A stretch of DNA of 64,000 bases, from the NCBI RefSeq assembly GCF_032854445.1, contig NC_088307.1:7702017-7766016 (forward strand), read 5' to 3'. The DNA is from Liolophura sinensis. Its lineage: Eukaryota; Mollusca; Polyplacophora; Chitonida; Chitonidae. Shown here one piece after another: positions 12,801 to 23,424 of the stretch. Under the pieces are notes generated by a model. It saw only the letters and a program-made list of their open reading frames with translations. It was not told the DNA's origin and did no database searches. The translations under genes were made by a program, and so were the position numbers. How positions within the stretch are numbered: the first letter of the stretch is position 1; each line of letters begins with the position of its first letter.

Positions 12801-15800
12801 ATTCGAGAATATATCTGAACTCCACCTGACCTTTATTGTGCAAGAAAATTGGAGTATTTTGCCTGAATCAGGATAAATAAATGTACATGAGTATATTCAT
12901 GTATTTGTACAGTTTCCATATTTTTTGTTTTCAGGTATGTTTTTTATTTATCCATGTGTTGACAGTTTCACAAAGGTTGACCTGAGAACAGTGACATTTG
13001 ATGTCCCACCACAAGAGGTAAGATAATTTGACTAAAATTTAATTAATTGTCACATTTTCATAAACGGTAACTTGTGACATAAATAATTCCTGTATGTAAA
13101 ATGTATTCCTGTATAGAAATGGATGACATATAATGTGTAAATCATTAGGGCCATCATTAAAAATATTTTAATTATGCATAACCCGACCTACTTTCAAAAG
13201 AGGAACATACTCTAAAGTTGTTATTATTGAATTTTTGGGAAAAACTTTTCTTTCTCTCATAGTGTTTTTAATTCCTTTGAAATTCCTGTATGACATAACG
13301 TAGAGAAAAAAGGAATTTTGTACTGACCAACTTTGTATTTTCTGACAGGGTTGGGGAAACGCTCGTCAAAGAATATTTTATGGATAGCCAGACTCATACC
13401 CTTTAAAATAAAGACTATGGGCTTGGCCTGCATTTTTAAAAAATGATTGATGGATGATCAATTTTTATGTGAATGACTTTTTTTTATTTCAGTGATTTCA
13501 TTGAAATAAAAAAAAAATCATTCAAATAAAAATTGATCATCCATCAGTTTTCATTAACAGTAACCCTAACGAAAAATAATTCACCTGTGCCATGGCATGT
13601 AAAATCAATGTTCAGGAGGATAGAGGCGTTGATCTGTGGCATTATGATGGTGGGGGCCTCCGTGGCTCAGTTGGTTAGCAGGCTGGCTCATGCTTTCTGG
13701 CCGTAAGTGAGAAGGTCTGCCAGTAACCTGCGGATGGTCGTGGGTTTCCCCCGGGCTCTGGTTCCTCTCACCATAATGCTGGCCGCTGTCGTATAAGTGA
13801 AATATTCTTGAGTAAGGCGTAAAAATGAAACGAATAAATAAATCATTATGATGGTGCAACTTCACAAAAGGTACATATGTATCCTGTGTCTTAATACATA
13901 TTTCCTACATATCACATAATTCATCTAATACATACTTCATATTGGTATTTTCTTTAATTCCCTTTAACCAAAGATCATAGATGCTTATCAATTTCCTGAA
14001 GAATGGTGTTATTTAAAAATTTATTAAATTACATGTACCTGTAGATTTTGACCAAAGACTCTGTAACAGTGGCAGTGGATGCCGTGGTGTACTATCGGAT
14101 ACAGAACGCTGTAGCTTCCATCACAAATGTCGCAGATGCGCACAGATCTACACGTCTTCTGGCCCAGACCACACTCAGGAATTTCCTTGGAACAAAAACC
14201 CTGGCTGAGGTTTTGTCTGACAGAGAAGAAATCAGCAGTTTCATGCAGGTTGGCATAAGTTAATTGTTAGGAACAAGAATGATCTGTTTTACAATGATTG
14301 AAAAGTTCTGGGGATGTAATGGGCAGATTCCACAAAGTTATTTCTGTCATAAATCAAACTTTCAAATTTTAAAGTTTGTTTTTTGGACCCTAGAAATTTA
14401 AACTTTGACGACCTCATGGACTGAAGGTTATGAACATGTGTCAGAATTTCAACTTCCAGTTTTAAATTTTAAAATTAAGTAAATTGAAAGTATGTCTCTG
14501 ATGACAAAGCTTGGACAAACAAGGAATCTGCAGACTCCCCGACTCTCACTCTTTGTGGAACCTTGTGTAGCAACAAGAAGCGATTTACTACACTCATGTT
14601 CATTTGATAGGCAGTTGTGCGGCGTCAGATCCGTTGAAGATTTCTTGCTTTCACCAATATGGGCATTATATCTGTGTCACCTGTGAAAAATTTCATCCGT
14701 GACTTGCCAAAAGTTGGTGGGTTAACCGCCATTAAATCAATGGCCAGTGAATAGGTTAAAATTTTTTGAAGGATGGTGATAAACAATAACCAAATGCAAT
14801 AAACGAAACGACATATAGGCCATGGCCACTCTCAACTTCCATGCCAAATATGTGATTCCCTGCCGAACCAATGACTGATGATCCTTCTAATTAATAATTG
14901 TGTCACTTTATTATTTAATTCCATAACAATTGTTTATAGAATTCTTCCATTTTGTGTTTGTGTTTATACTAATAGACTGCCTTGGATGAGGCCACTGATC
15001 CATGGGGGGTGAAGGTGGAGAGAGTGGAAGTGTGAGTACTGTGGACTCCTGTTACAATCTTTTTGACAAATGGAGAGAACCATTTTTCTTCTGAAGAGGA
15101 GATAGATTTTAGAGATATAATTAAAGGAGAAGATATTTATACAAAAGCAGAAGTTGCCAGAGGCTACTATTGAAAACTTTTAAAATACTTTCACTTTATG
15201 AACTATAAAATTTATATTCTTTGGTGTTGATATTGGCACCCAGACAGTTTTTATTTTTAGTATTGGCTATTGAGAATTTTTAGTGAAATGCATTATGTAG
15301 TTTGCCTCACTATTAAGAGCCAACAGCAAATTAGATACCAACTGGTCTGTACAGTAATTTTAATTGGTCAAGTCAAAAACCTGTAAAAACTGTAGTCCTT
15401 AATTCCTGTAGTAGATGAAGATTTTGGCTTTCAGGTGTGCTCTGATTTAGGGTTGCATGTTTGTAGGGGGGCCTTGTAGTATGGCATTTGTAGAGAGTAG
15501 TCTATCGTACCATTTCATGCCAGCATTGTTTGGCATCCTCGTGCATTGAGCTCCCACTAAAGTAACAAATCTCTACATCATTACATGTCAGTGGAAAAGT
15601 AGTCATGGCACTTGTCATATGCCCGTGATTTACTTGATCTGGACAGAAAAATTGACTGCCATTCATGTTAGTGGAACGTTCTTGAGAACAGCACTGCCCT
15701 AATTCCTCAGCCTTTTCGCACATGAAAGAGCAACTTTCAGTGTGACTCGTGCACCTTTCAATTTGATTTTTGGGACAAATCTACATTGGTTGGGGTGGCC

Positions 15801-18789
15801 AATTTCATGACTTCAGAGAAAGTATAGTTTTATCAATCTACACAGAATAATGCACTCATCTTGCAAACATGTGAAAGGTTGAAGAATTACAGTAGATAAT
15901 TAAATAATTGTTCACTGAAATTTACTATTCTTTACGTTTCAGTAAGGACGTTCGCCTGCCTGTCCAGTTACAGAGAGCTATGGCTGCTGAGGCCGAGGCA
16001 ACAAGAGAAGCCAAGGCAAAGGTAAAAGACCAACAGTGTCAGGGGTTAGAGGTTTTCTGCAGGCTTTGAATTTAATGTTGGCCGTTGCCGCCGCTGCCCT
16101 GTCACATGGCCGTAATGCCCCTGAAAATGGTGCCTAACCCACGACCACTATTTGGCCGCCGTAAAACAGGAATTCCCTTGACAATAATAGGATTGATTTT
16201 TTCATCATGTCTGCCTGATTGTGTGTTTTGTTCTCACAGCATTTTCCTCTTATAGTAAGTTGAATCTTTCCAGTAATTTACGACAATACCAGCCTGGATT
16301 CGGAAACCATGCCCTCTTTAACTTTGAGTGTGTACACATGAAGGTTTCCGATACTATACTTCCCTTTGCGGGAGCAATGTACGAATCACGGCGTGGCTGC
16401 AGGAATAAGTGTACAACTCTGTGAAACTGCGCATCTGTGAAAATGCCGTCACATGAGACACTAAAGCAAATTAATTCAAAAATGTTGATAAAAGGAGCAA
16501 AAAAGAACACAAAACGGGATGCTTTTTTCATATAAACAGGTAGGTTATTTCCATTTTAAAATGTACATACTTTAATTTCATTTCAACAATAACATGGTTA
16601 TCGGCTTTAATTTGGCGATCTTGGAAATGACTAGTACAGTACTCCGTACGTCATTAAACACGATCATGACATGTCACAACAATGTGGTTTTGTGTGAAAT
16701 GAGGACAAAATGCTTGTCTTAACTTTCCGCTACAAATAAATAATAAGACACTGACCACCACACCCCCTTCCCCCCATTTTGTGACTGCATGTATATGTAG
16801 GCCTATATGATAACTTTAGCCCACTGCAGGACTCACAGGAGCGAAACGTTTTTTCCAATTAAAATTAATCATATGGACTTTGCTGAATTGAATAAATTTT
16901 AATATGAAATATATGTAGTGTATTTTGTTCCAACCTTCTATTGTTACATTGAATCAGGTGTGGCAAATTCAGTTGGGGCTGCATAGGCCTACATGGCTTG
17001 GCTTGTGTACCAGTTCAAACCCAGGTGACATCCTGCCAGTGTAGTTTCTTTTTTTCAATAAGGATGTTATTACCTACAGTGGTGATCTTGCAGTTGTTGT
17101 TTTTTTTATTATTATTTTTTATTTATTTCTTTGTATAAAATGCTAAGAATTCTGGTTACTGTTATTAAATTTTGATGCTGGTCTTAAATTTGTAGACCAT
17201 CTCCAGACTGACATTCCAGGGCTCAAGAGAAATCATCTGCAAACCAAACTATTACTGCAACTCCTCAGATCATCATCCCCAAAAACTGGACCTATGGAAA
17301 ACAAAACTATAAAACACTGAGGCTTGCTGAAAGAATAAAAAATCTCAAAATTCACCTGACGCATTCGCTTTCCATCCGTCATCATGTACATATACATGTA
17401 CAATAACTAGTTAAAGGGAAATAAAGCTTTAGGTTATAGACTATCTTGTCTGAAAGCAGAGCACTTTATTCTGATTCTAAAGACCATTTTTAATAATTTT
17501 ACCATTTGTTTTAGTGAAATGACGCCAATAAGAAACTTTGTCAACCATGACGTCACATGGCAATCAGTCATAATGGAGATGCTCTGTATGGTGGTTTCTT
17601 CTGGGCTCTGATTGGTTTCCTTCAGCCATAAATCATAATGCTGTCTTGATAGTGAAATGTTCCTGAGTTCAGTGTTAAACATCAATCAATCCTAATACAG
17701 CTTAAGGTTCTAAGCAATCATAAAAGACAAAAAGGCAGTGTCATAATGGGTTGCTGAAATCCCTCCTCATGATTGCGTATTTGGCCTTAATGCGCTGGTT
17801 ATCACTGTAAATTTGGCCTCCATGCCATCCACAAAGGCCTTGATGCCCTAAGCATTTGACACTTACCCAAGGGCAAACTGGCCTTGCCCCTTTCTTGTTA
17901 AATTCGAAGCCTGTTTCTGCCTTTTTGCTTAGGGGTTTTGTTACACCTGTACATCTAGGTGTTTGTTGTTAATCCCATACTACTGAACCTTGTTAGATGT
18001 CAGTCTTCTATCTTAAAAAATGCATAAAAAGTGGATCTATTTCATGCTGTCAGTCCTCTTTTACCCCTTTTACAGAGTTCATGAATTTTAGACCAATTAA
18101 CCTCAAACTGGACCACTACAGTTAACCTAGATATTTCAAAGCTTCGTATGAATGAAGTTGGGTCTTTAACATTGCAGCATGACTTAGGAATGTAAAAGTC
18201 TTGTAGTACCAAACAGGATATCTATAAACTCCTGGAAATACCCAGTCCCTTCTGCCTGAAGGAATTAAATCCCAATCTATCAACCATATATCGGGAAAAT
18301 ATCATAAATACGGATCTAACACATAAGTGAGTTCAAATTCTTTTATTTGGAGAAATACACAGCAAGACTGTGTCTTTTTTGGGGAGGTAAACATACCAGC
18401 CAATATGTTGTGTGACTCTCAGTGTTGTTTGAAAGGTCATCTCTGTTTAATGTGTATATTTGGACATGACCTGCAAGTGACAGCGGAGAAGAATATGTAT
18501 GAGAATATTCTTGATTTCGTTGTTCATCTGCCTTTTAGTTTTTTGTGATTTGCTTTTTTTCTTGCGTGTGTGACAGATAATTGCGGCTAAAGGTGAAGAG
18601 GATGCTTCTAAAGCCCTGAGGGAGGCGGCAGAAGTCATGTCCGTCTCATCCGGGGCTTTACAGCTGAGATATCTCCAGACACTCAACACCATTGCCGCTG
18701 AGAAGAACTCTACCGTCATTTTCCCACTGCCCATGGAGTTTGTCAGCAGTTTTAACAGTCATGGAAAACATGGACCAAAGTCTCATTAG
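9859..18789 (+). CDS. STOM: Stomatin-like gene B, complete (8 coding exons, 279 aa)
   Basis: Coding exons are 9859-9871, 10374-10492, 11843-11915, 12935-13017, 14045-14248, 14976-15031, 15943-16021 and 18577-18789; the sum is 840 nt with no internal stop, and all introns are GT-AG. Residues 1-21 are an acidic cytosolic N-terminus with Cys16 and Cys19; residues 22-43 are a hydrophobic intramembrane hairpin with Pro33 and Pro36. The PHB domain starts at YERAVIFRLGRL (49-60) and includes Cys76 (IYPC), which aligns with the second palmitoylation site known in stomatin. A helical AMAAEAEA segment and FPLPMEF (258-264) follow. Length matches the family (about 280-290). The start has a good context (GCCATGC). 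Role by family: an oligomeric plasma-membrane scaffold regulating channels. Exact orthology is open. Confidence 0.95.
10374..10492 (+). CDS. STOM: Gene B exon 2 (membrane hairpin)
   Basis: 119 nt after CAG, before GTTAGC. It encodes YNAADEVEEECNFC and then the hydrophobic hairpin ending LMVSIK. Confidence 0.92.
10866..11375. repeat. GCTAGC-rich degenerate minisatellite, intron 2 of gene B
   Basis: Repeated units of the type CTTGTGCTAGCTAGTGGGAA at roughly 30-bp spacing, about 15 diverged units, dense in the palindrome GCTAGC. Confidence 0.8.
11843..11915 (+). CDS. STOM: Gene B exon 3 (PHB start)
   Basis: 73 nt encoding NVQEYERAVIFRLGRLVSGG and then AKGP plus one base of Gly; donor GTGAGT. 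Confidence 0.95.
12020..12290 (+). repeat. Unclassified interspersed repeat, copy 1
   Basis: Segments such as TTTTCCATAAGGGACAATGT and ATTCCATGGCCAATAAGC and CATAAAAATCTTGATT match, in the same order, the reverse complement of 56051-56290. It carries no recognisable protein and no clear termini. It sits in intron 3 of gene B. Confidence 0.7.
12475..12560 (+). mobile_element. Degraded SINE fragment (second family)
   Basis: CGTGGGAAAGTTTGTCAGAA followed by ACTTGCCAAAGGTTACTGGT, the same body as near 2660 and 24780. Confidence 0.45.
12935..13017 (+). CDS. STOM: Gene B exon 4 (PHB)
   Basis: 83 nt; encodes MFFIYPCVDSFTKVDLRTVT and then FDVPPQE; donor GTAAGA. Confidence 0.95.
13449..13545. repeat. 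Long near-perfect hairpin, intron 4 of gene B
   Basis: GATGGATGATCAATTTTTAT at the left reappears inverted as ATAAAAATTGATCATCCATC at the right, with arms of about 46 bases and a loop of a few bases around GATTT. It may be a tiny MITE or a foldback. Confidence 0.85.
13653..13843 (+). mobile_element. tRNA-SINE with 13-bp target-site duplication
   Basis: GGGGCCTCCGTGGCTCAGTT head, SINE body and AATAAATAAAT tail. CATTATGATGGTG occurs directly before (13640-13652) and after (13844-13856), a perfect target duplication, so the insertion is young. Part of the tRNA-like head is deleted internally. Confidence 0.93.
14045..14248 (+). CDS. STOM: Gene B exon 5 (core PHB)
   Basis: 204 nt, 68 codons, phase 0 on both sides: ILTKDSVTVAVDAVVYYRIQ, then the STRLLAQTTLRN signature and SDREEI, ending FMQ before GTTGGC. 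Confidence 0.95.
14660..14815 (+). mobile_element. Possible degraded SINE fragment
   Basis: TTCATCCGTGACTTGCCAAA with AGTTGGTGGGTTAACCGCC resembles the second SINE family body. Limits are unclear. Confidence 0.35.
14976..15031 (+). CDS. STOM: Gene B exon 6
   Basis: 56 nt; encodes [18 protein letters not shown] plus two bases; donor GTGAGT. Confidence 0.94.
15943..16021 (+). CDS. STOM: Gene B exon 7
   Basis: 79 nt; encodes [20 protein letters not shown] and then REAKAK; donor GTAAAA. It shares a 45-base identical core with the 79-nt exon of gene A. Confidence 0.94.
16060..17913. mobile_element. Candidate non-autonomous TIR DNA transposon in intron 7 of gene B
   Basis: The left end CAGGCTTTGAATTTAA (16060-16075) and the right end TTAAATTCGAAGCCTG (17898-17913) are inverted copies with one mismatch in 16. 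The flanks are TTTCTG at 16054-16059 and TTTCTG at 17914-17919, a 6-bp direct repeat. Subterminal regions on both sides are rich in degenerate GGCC...ATGCCC words. No transposase is recognisable in the 1.85 kb. A SINE piece lies inside. The superfamily is not assigned; a 6-bp duplication fits few known groups. Confidence 0.6.
17588..17696 (+). mobile_element. tRNA-SINE 3' fragment
   Basis: GGTTTCTTCTGGGCTCTGAT, then CATAATGCTGTCTTGATAGT and a GTGTTAAACATCAATCAATC end match the SINE 3' half; diverged. Confidence 0.55.
18577..18789 (+). CDS. STOM: Gene B last coding exon
   Basis: 213 nt from IIAAKGEEDASKALREAAEV to a histidine- and lysine-containing tail GKHGPKSH and TAG at 18787-18789. Confidence 0.95.
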   Translation: MIAAKGEEDASKALREAAEVMSVSSGALQLRYLQTLNTIAAEKNSTVIFPLPMEFVSSFNSHGKHGPKSH

Positions 18790-18831
18790 TTGTATGACTT
18801 CTTTACAAACAAATGTATTATACATGAGCGT

Positions 18832-19040
18832 TGATCATCTTCTCACTGCCATTGGAGTTTGTCAGCAGTTTTAACATGAACCAACCATTAGGCCAGTTTT
18901 AATAGGCACATGCGGCATGTAATCACGGTTTTCTAACTGCACATGTGCCTGCACGTCAGTAGTTTTATCAGGCCTAGAAACCACAGACCAAAGCCTCAAT
19001 AGTACCTCTTCTGATAAGCAAATGTATCATACAGTGTGTC
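18832..19040 (+). pseudogene. Duplicated, broken copy of the gene B terminal exon end
   Basis: 18832-18875 (CACTGCCATTGGAGTTTGTC then AGCAGTTTTAAC) repeats the coding end of the last exon, and 18955-19037 (GTCAGTAGTTTTATC ... CACAGACCAAAGCCTC ... CAAATGTATCATAC) repeats the rest plus the early 3' UTR (18738-18822). About 80 unrelated bases separate the two halves. The copy lies after the stop codon and would be part of the 3' UTR or flank. Confidence 0.75.
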
Positions 19041-19424
19041 GAAAATATGTTTTTGAAAATTGAAATTTTTGCAAATTGGCTTCATCATTTTCACTGATGG
19101 TAACCAGTTGGTTTAAATCATATTCCACTGTTTTAATCTGAAAACTTTGTTGACTTCATTTTTAGCTTTTCATTGTTGAAACATTGAGTTACATCCACAT
19201 TTATTCCCTTCAGTGTTCTCTTTAAGTTAACCCTAGAAGTTTAACATTTTTTTAAAATACTATTAATATTGTTGTAGATTCGTGTATATGTTGTTGAGGA
19301 GTAAAATTTGTTGACAAAATGGAAGACATACATTGTTTCGTACTTGTTTGATTTGATTTGACAGCATCGATTCATAAGTTCTACAATATTCTTAGAGGTC
19401 TGGCCAAATGCGCCACATACATGC

Positions 19425-20790
19425 ACGCAGGGTAAATGGCGAGCCCTGCAGGCAGGGTGTATGCTGAGCAGGGTACAGTACAGGGTAAATGGTGGGCCAT
19501 CCATACAGTTTAAATGATGGGCCATCCACACAGGGTAAAATGGTGGGCCATCCCTTCAGGGTAAATGGTGAGCCGTCCATACAGGATCAATGTGAACCTT
19601 TCATGCAGGGTAAATGGTGAGCCATCTATGCAGGGTAAATGGTGGGCCATCCATACGTGGTAAATGGTGAGCCATCCTCACAGGGTAAATGGTGGGCCAT
19701 CCTCACAGGGTAAATGGTGGGCCATCCCTTCAGGGTAAATGGTGAGCCGTCCATACAGGATCAATGTGAACCTTCCATGCAGGGTAAATGGTGAGCCATC
19801 TATGCAGGGTAAATGGTGGGCCATCCATACATGGTAAATGGTGAGCCATCCTCACAGGGTAAATGGTGGGCCATCTCTTCAGGGTAAATGGTAAGCCATC
19901 CATCCAGGGTAAATTGTGAGCCATCCGTACAGGGTGGATGGTGAGCTTTCCATGCAGGGTGAATGGTAGGCCATCCACACAGGGTAAATGGTGGGCCATC
20001 CATACAGGGTAAATGGTGGGCCATACATACAGGGTAAATTGTGAGCCATCCATACAGGGTAAATGGTAAGCCATACATACAGGGTAAATTGTGAGCCATC
20101 CATACAGGGTAAATGGTGAGTCTCCCATGGTAAATGGTGGGCCATCCCTTCAGGGTAAATTGTGAGCCATCCACACAGGGTAAATGGTGAGCTTTCCATG
20201 CAGAGTAAATGATGAGCCATCCACACAGGATAAATGGTGGGCCATCCATACAGGGTAAATTGTGAGTCATCCATAGAGGGTAAATGGTGAGCTTTCCATG
20301 CAGGGTAAATGATGAGTCTCTATGCACGTAAATGGTGAGTCATCCATGCAGGGTAAATGATGAGTCATCCATGCAGGGTAAATGGTGAACCGTCTATGCA
20401 GGGTAAGTGGTGAGCCATCTATGCAGGGTAAATGGTCAACTGCCTATGTAGAGTAAATTGTGAGCCATCCATGTAGGTTGGATGGTGAGCTGACCTTGCT
20501 GTGTACATGGCGAGCCTGCTGTGCAAGGTTTATGCTGAGTCATCTGTGCAGTGTAAATGGTGAGCCTTCCATATAGAGTAAATGGTTAGCCATCTATGTC
20601 TGGGAACTGGTAAGCTGTTTATGTGAGGTAAATGATCAGCTATGAATGCAGCGTAAATGTTGAGCAATCCATGAGGGTAAATGGTGACCTTTCCATGCGG
20701 GGTTAATGGTAAGCTGTCCATGTAGGGTAAATGGTGAGTAATCTATTCCTGGTGAATGGTAACGCTGTTCATACAGGATAAATGATTGTC
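19425..20790. repeat. 25-bp minisatellite between genes B and C
   Basis: The unit is of the type AGGGTAAATGGTGGGCCATC plus CATAC, repeated about 50 times with increasing divergence toward 20.8 kb. Because 25 is not a multiple of three, each frame cycles through all phases and yields minus-strand open frames of a 25-residue super-repeat; these are not genes. Confidence 0.95.
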
Positions 20791-21320
20791 TCCATACTTC
20801 CGAAAAAGGAGTTCATGCATTTGGACCTGCAAAAGGGAGCTTCGAAAAACTGGGCTGTGGCAGATCGGAGAGAGAGTTGAAGAATTATATAATGGCTAGA
20901 AAAATTGCTGAAAGCAATACTCAGCAAAACACTCCCACCCAACAGAATAATTCCCGCTCCCAGTTCTCCTAATTATAAATCTCCAACTGGAACCATTCAT
21001 TCAACCATGTCCAAAAATCTAGAGCGACGGCAGAGCTTCTGACCGGGTGAAGGTACTGCGGCAGTTTTCATTGGCCACACGAGTGCCTTGTTTACCTTAC
21101 TAAAGGGCAATTCAGAAAGTGCTGTCATGTATGCATCAAGACTATTACAGGCATATGAATATTGTAGTGTCAAGTTTTTGATGGCCACAGCTAGTTACAG
21201 CACGTACATCTGAGCTGACCATTGTGGAACAAGATGGGCTTTACTGGCTATATATAAACATGAAGACATTCCATCTGGACTCCCCACATCTGCTTTTCTG
21301 GAGTCCGAGATAGTCCTCAC
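20791..21320. other. Unassigned stretch before gene C
   Basis: No gene, splice-bounded exon or known repeat recognised here. Confidence 0.4.
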
Positions 21321-21326
21321 GTTAAG

Positions 21327-21614
21327 TTTTGTTCGGCTAAGGATGGCACCCAACCAACGTTAGAGCGCTCTCCATTTAAAAACCTGATGCAGTTACCTGC
21401 CCTTGTCAAATATGTCGATGCTGTCAGTACAGCTGTTCGCTTTGAACATCATCAAGGAATCTCGGACATATGCTGCCTAGGAAAGAATTGATCCATATAC
21501 GTTGTGCTTATGAGAAATCGACAGATGAAAAACTCCGTGACGCACCGCATCAGGTTTTTTTTTAAATGGAGGGCGCTCTGACATTGGTTTGGGGCCACTC
21601 TTGGCTGAACAAAA
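21327..21614. mobile_element. MITE-like inverted repeat upstream of gene C
   Basis: The left arm 21327-21390 (TTTTGTTCGGCTAAGGATGG ... AGCGCTCTCCATTTAAAAAC) and the right arm 21547-21614 (its inverted counterpart ending CTTGGCTGAACAAAAT) enclose about 155 bases. Motifs CCATCCTTGGCCGAACAAAA and ACGTCAGAGC are shared with the palindrome at 51582-51691, so both belong to one family. Confidence 0.7.
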
Positions 21615-21761
21615 TTATATATATTATGTTAAATGTAATCAAACCCATAAAACAGCGAGTCCGACATTATATATACCGGTACACAGATTACAATGACCAA
21701 GAAAAGAACAAGCCCACACGTACACCTACGACAGAGCGATATGAACATGCCTTTTTTTTTT

Positions 21762-21779
21762 TTTTTTTTTGCTTTTTTG
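21762..21779. repeat. Poly-T tract
   Basis: T run interrupted once, upstream of gene C. Confidence 0.9.
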
Positions 21780-21914
21780 TTTTGGCTATAGGAAAAAGGG
21801 AATAAAAACTGTTTTTGTAACGATGGCAAATTGTTTTCCCACGACATAGCCAACCAATTCATTTTAAAACGGTGATATTTGAAACAACATTTTCCTTGAA
21901 GACATACCACGAAG

Positions 21915-22078
21915 CATTTGAATTTGGCGCCATCTATCGCTTCATTTTCTGGGACATTACACACATTTGATGACGTCAGATGCCCGACCTGGGGAGTGTT
22001 TCTGCAGCATCATTTTTCGCTGAAGATAAGCTAATAAAGGAGTGTACAAAAGCCGTTATACAACAACATTCTCAGTTT
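21915..22078 (+). promoter_or_regulatory. Probable promoter and 5' non-coding exon of gene C
   Basis: GAATTTGGCGC (21920-21930) and a full CRE TGACGTCA (21971-21978) recall the gene B promoter. A consensus donor GTAAGT begins at 22079, and TGTTTCAG ends at 23318, so a non-coding first exon about 22.0-22.078 kb spliced to 23319 is likely. No transcript evidence is available. Confidence 0.45.
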
Positions 22079-23405
22079 GTAAGTATTTTGCACTGAAGAA
22101 ATTGGACCGTTATGTAAACATTTGAAAGAGAGAGAGACGTTTCAGTCATTGAAGTATACCTTTGTGTGTAAATATCTTATAACGTACATCTACATATGAA
22201 GCAACGACTCGTACACAGATACTCAATTCCAGTCTGTAGGCCCAAAGTACATGTATTTTACAAGGCCCGACCTATCCCAGTATTATCGAATTTCCAATTT
22301 CGCAGGAGTAATTAGTATTCAAGGATATCTTGAATTTCAGAAATGTGAATTTTCAACTGATTAATTAACCGAGTTTTTTTAAGTTCAGTGAAATAAGGAT
22401 CATCGAGGAATCACTTTATTAATGGGGGTCAAACATGCAGTATGCGTATTAATTATTTTTTGCCATTTTTAGTAGATTTAAAGTTTAGAAGATTAACTTT
22501 TTCTTGTTAGCTCTAGCTGCTGTTAAAAGGGAATAAACTTTTCATGCCACAGCAGCCAAAAGTACATTTTATGCTGATTCATGATTTTTTCAAATTGAAT
22601 AAAATGCCGATAAAAATTGAGGTCCACAGCACATTTTTTTTGACCATATTGAACAATCTGAATCACATTGAGGTCTCCGATTCTCTTTAGCTGCTAAACA
22701 TGTTTTGAATGCTACATTCAGGGTTCACAATTAAAGGTGCATGAATGCATATAGTCTATAAATATAGGAAGTTATAATTTCCCAAAATTGACCCCAAAAT
22801 TGCTGTCACAATTTTTTTTAATCTATCCCTTGATATTTCCACGTTAAACATTAATATACTTGTACTATGAAATCTGTTACCGTCCGATACTACAAATCTT
22901 CAACTTTTTCAACCACTAAAGCACCTTTTTCAGTTGAATTTATGCCTACAATTGTTATGAAAATGAGGCCATAATCGATTTGTTTGTGTCATTAAATATG
23001 CAAGCTTTCTAAAACTGTGCAAATTGTTTCCCTACATCCCATAGTTCTCTCAGAATGTTTACAAAATATTGGTTGCAGGGGCGGCTAAAAACGTTGAAGA
23101 ATTAGGGTATATCGTGTAAGCCTATTCAGTGTGGAGCAAAAAGTTCACCATTGAAGTTGAACCTGGATGCTTTCTTTATTTATAAAAAAGAAATTCCAAA
23201 AAAAAAACCTAATATCTTTGGAATCTCCTTGAAATGGCTGGTCAGATCATGCGTACTATAATGACGAGGATGTAATCATACATGGATGCGATACAATCAC
23301 ATATACATCTTGTTTCAGATAGCTGGCTGTGATGAAAGCTTAATTTTGACTTGTTCAAAATCTGCCAGTGGAAGCATTGCCAGAAGTTAAAATAATTTCA
23401 TTGCT

Positions 23406-23424
23406 ATGGATAACCAACAGTCAG
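23406..23424 (+). CDS. STOM: Gene C exon 1 (MDNQQS)
   Basis: 19 coding bases ending in the first base of a Gly codon; donor GTAGGG. The exon probably starts at 23319 after TGTTTCAG. Confidence 0.8.

Noticed and set aside
16250-16531. 93-codon minus-strand frame inside the TIR element
   Set aside because: No transposase motif or known domain; overlaps an unrelated + strand frame.
19730-20327. Three overlapping minus-strand frames with HLPCMDG-type repeats
   Set aside because: Produced by the 25-bp minisatellite, which runs through all three phases.
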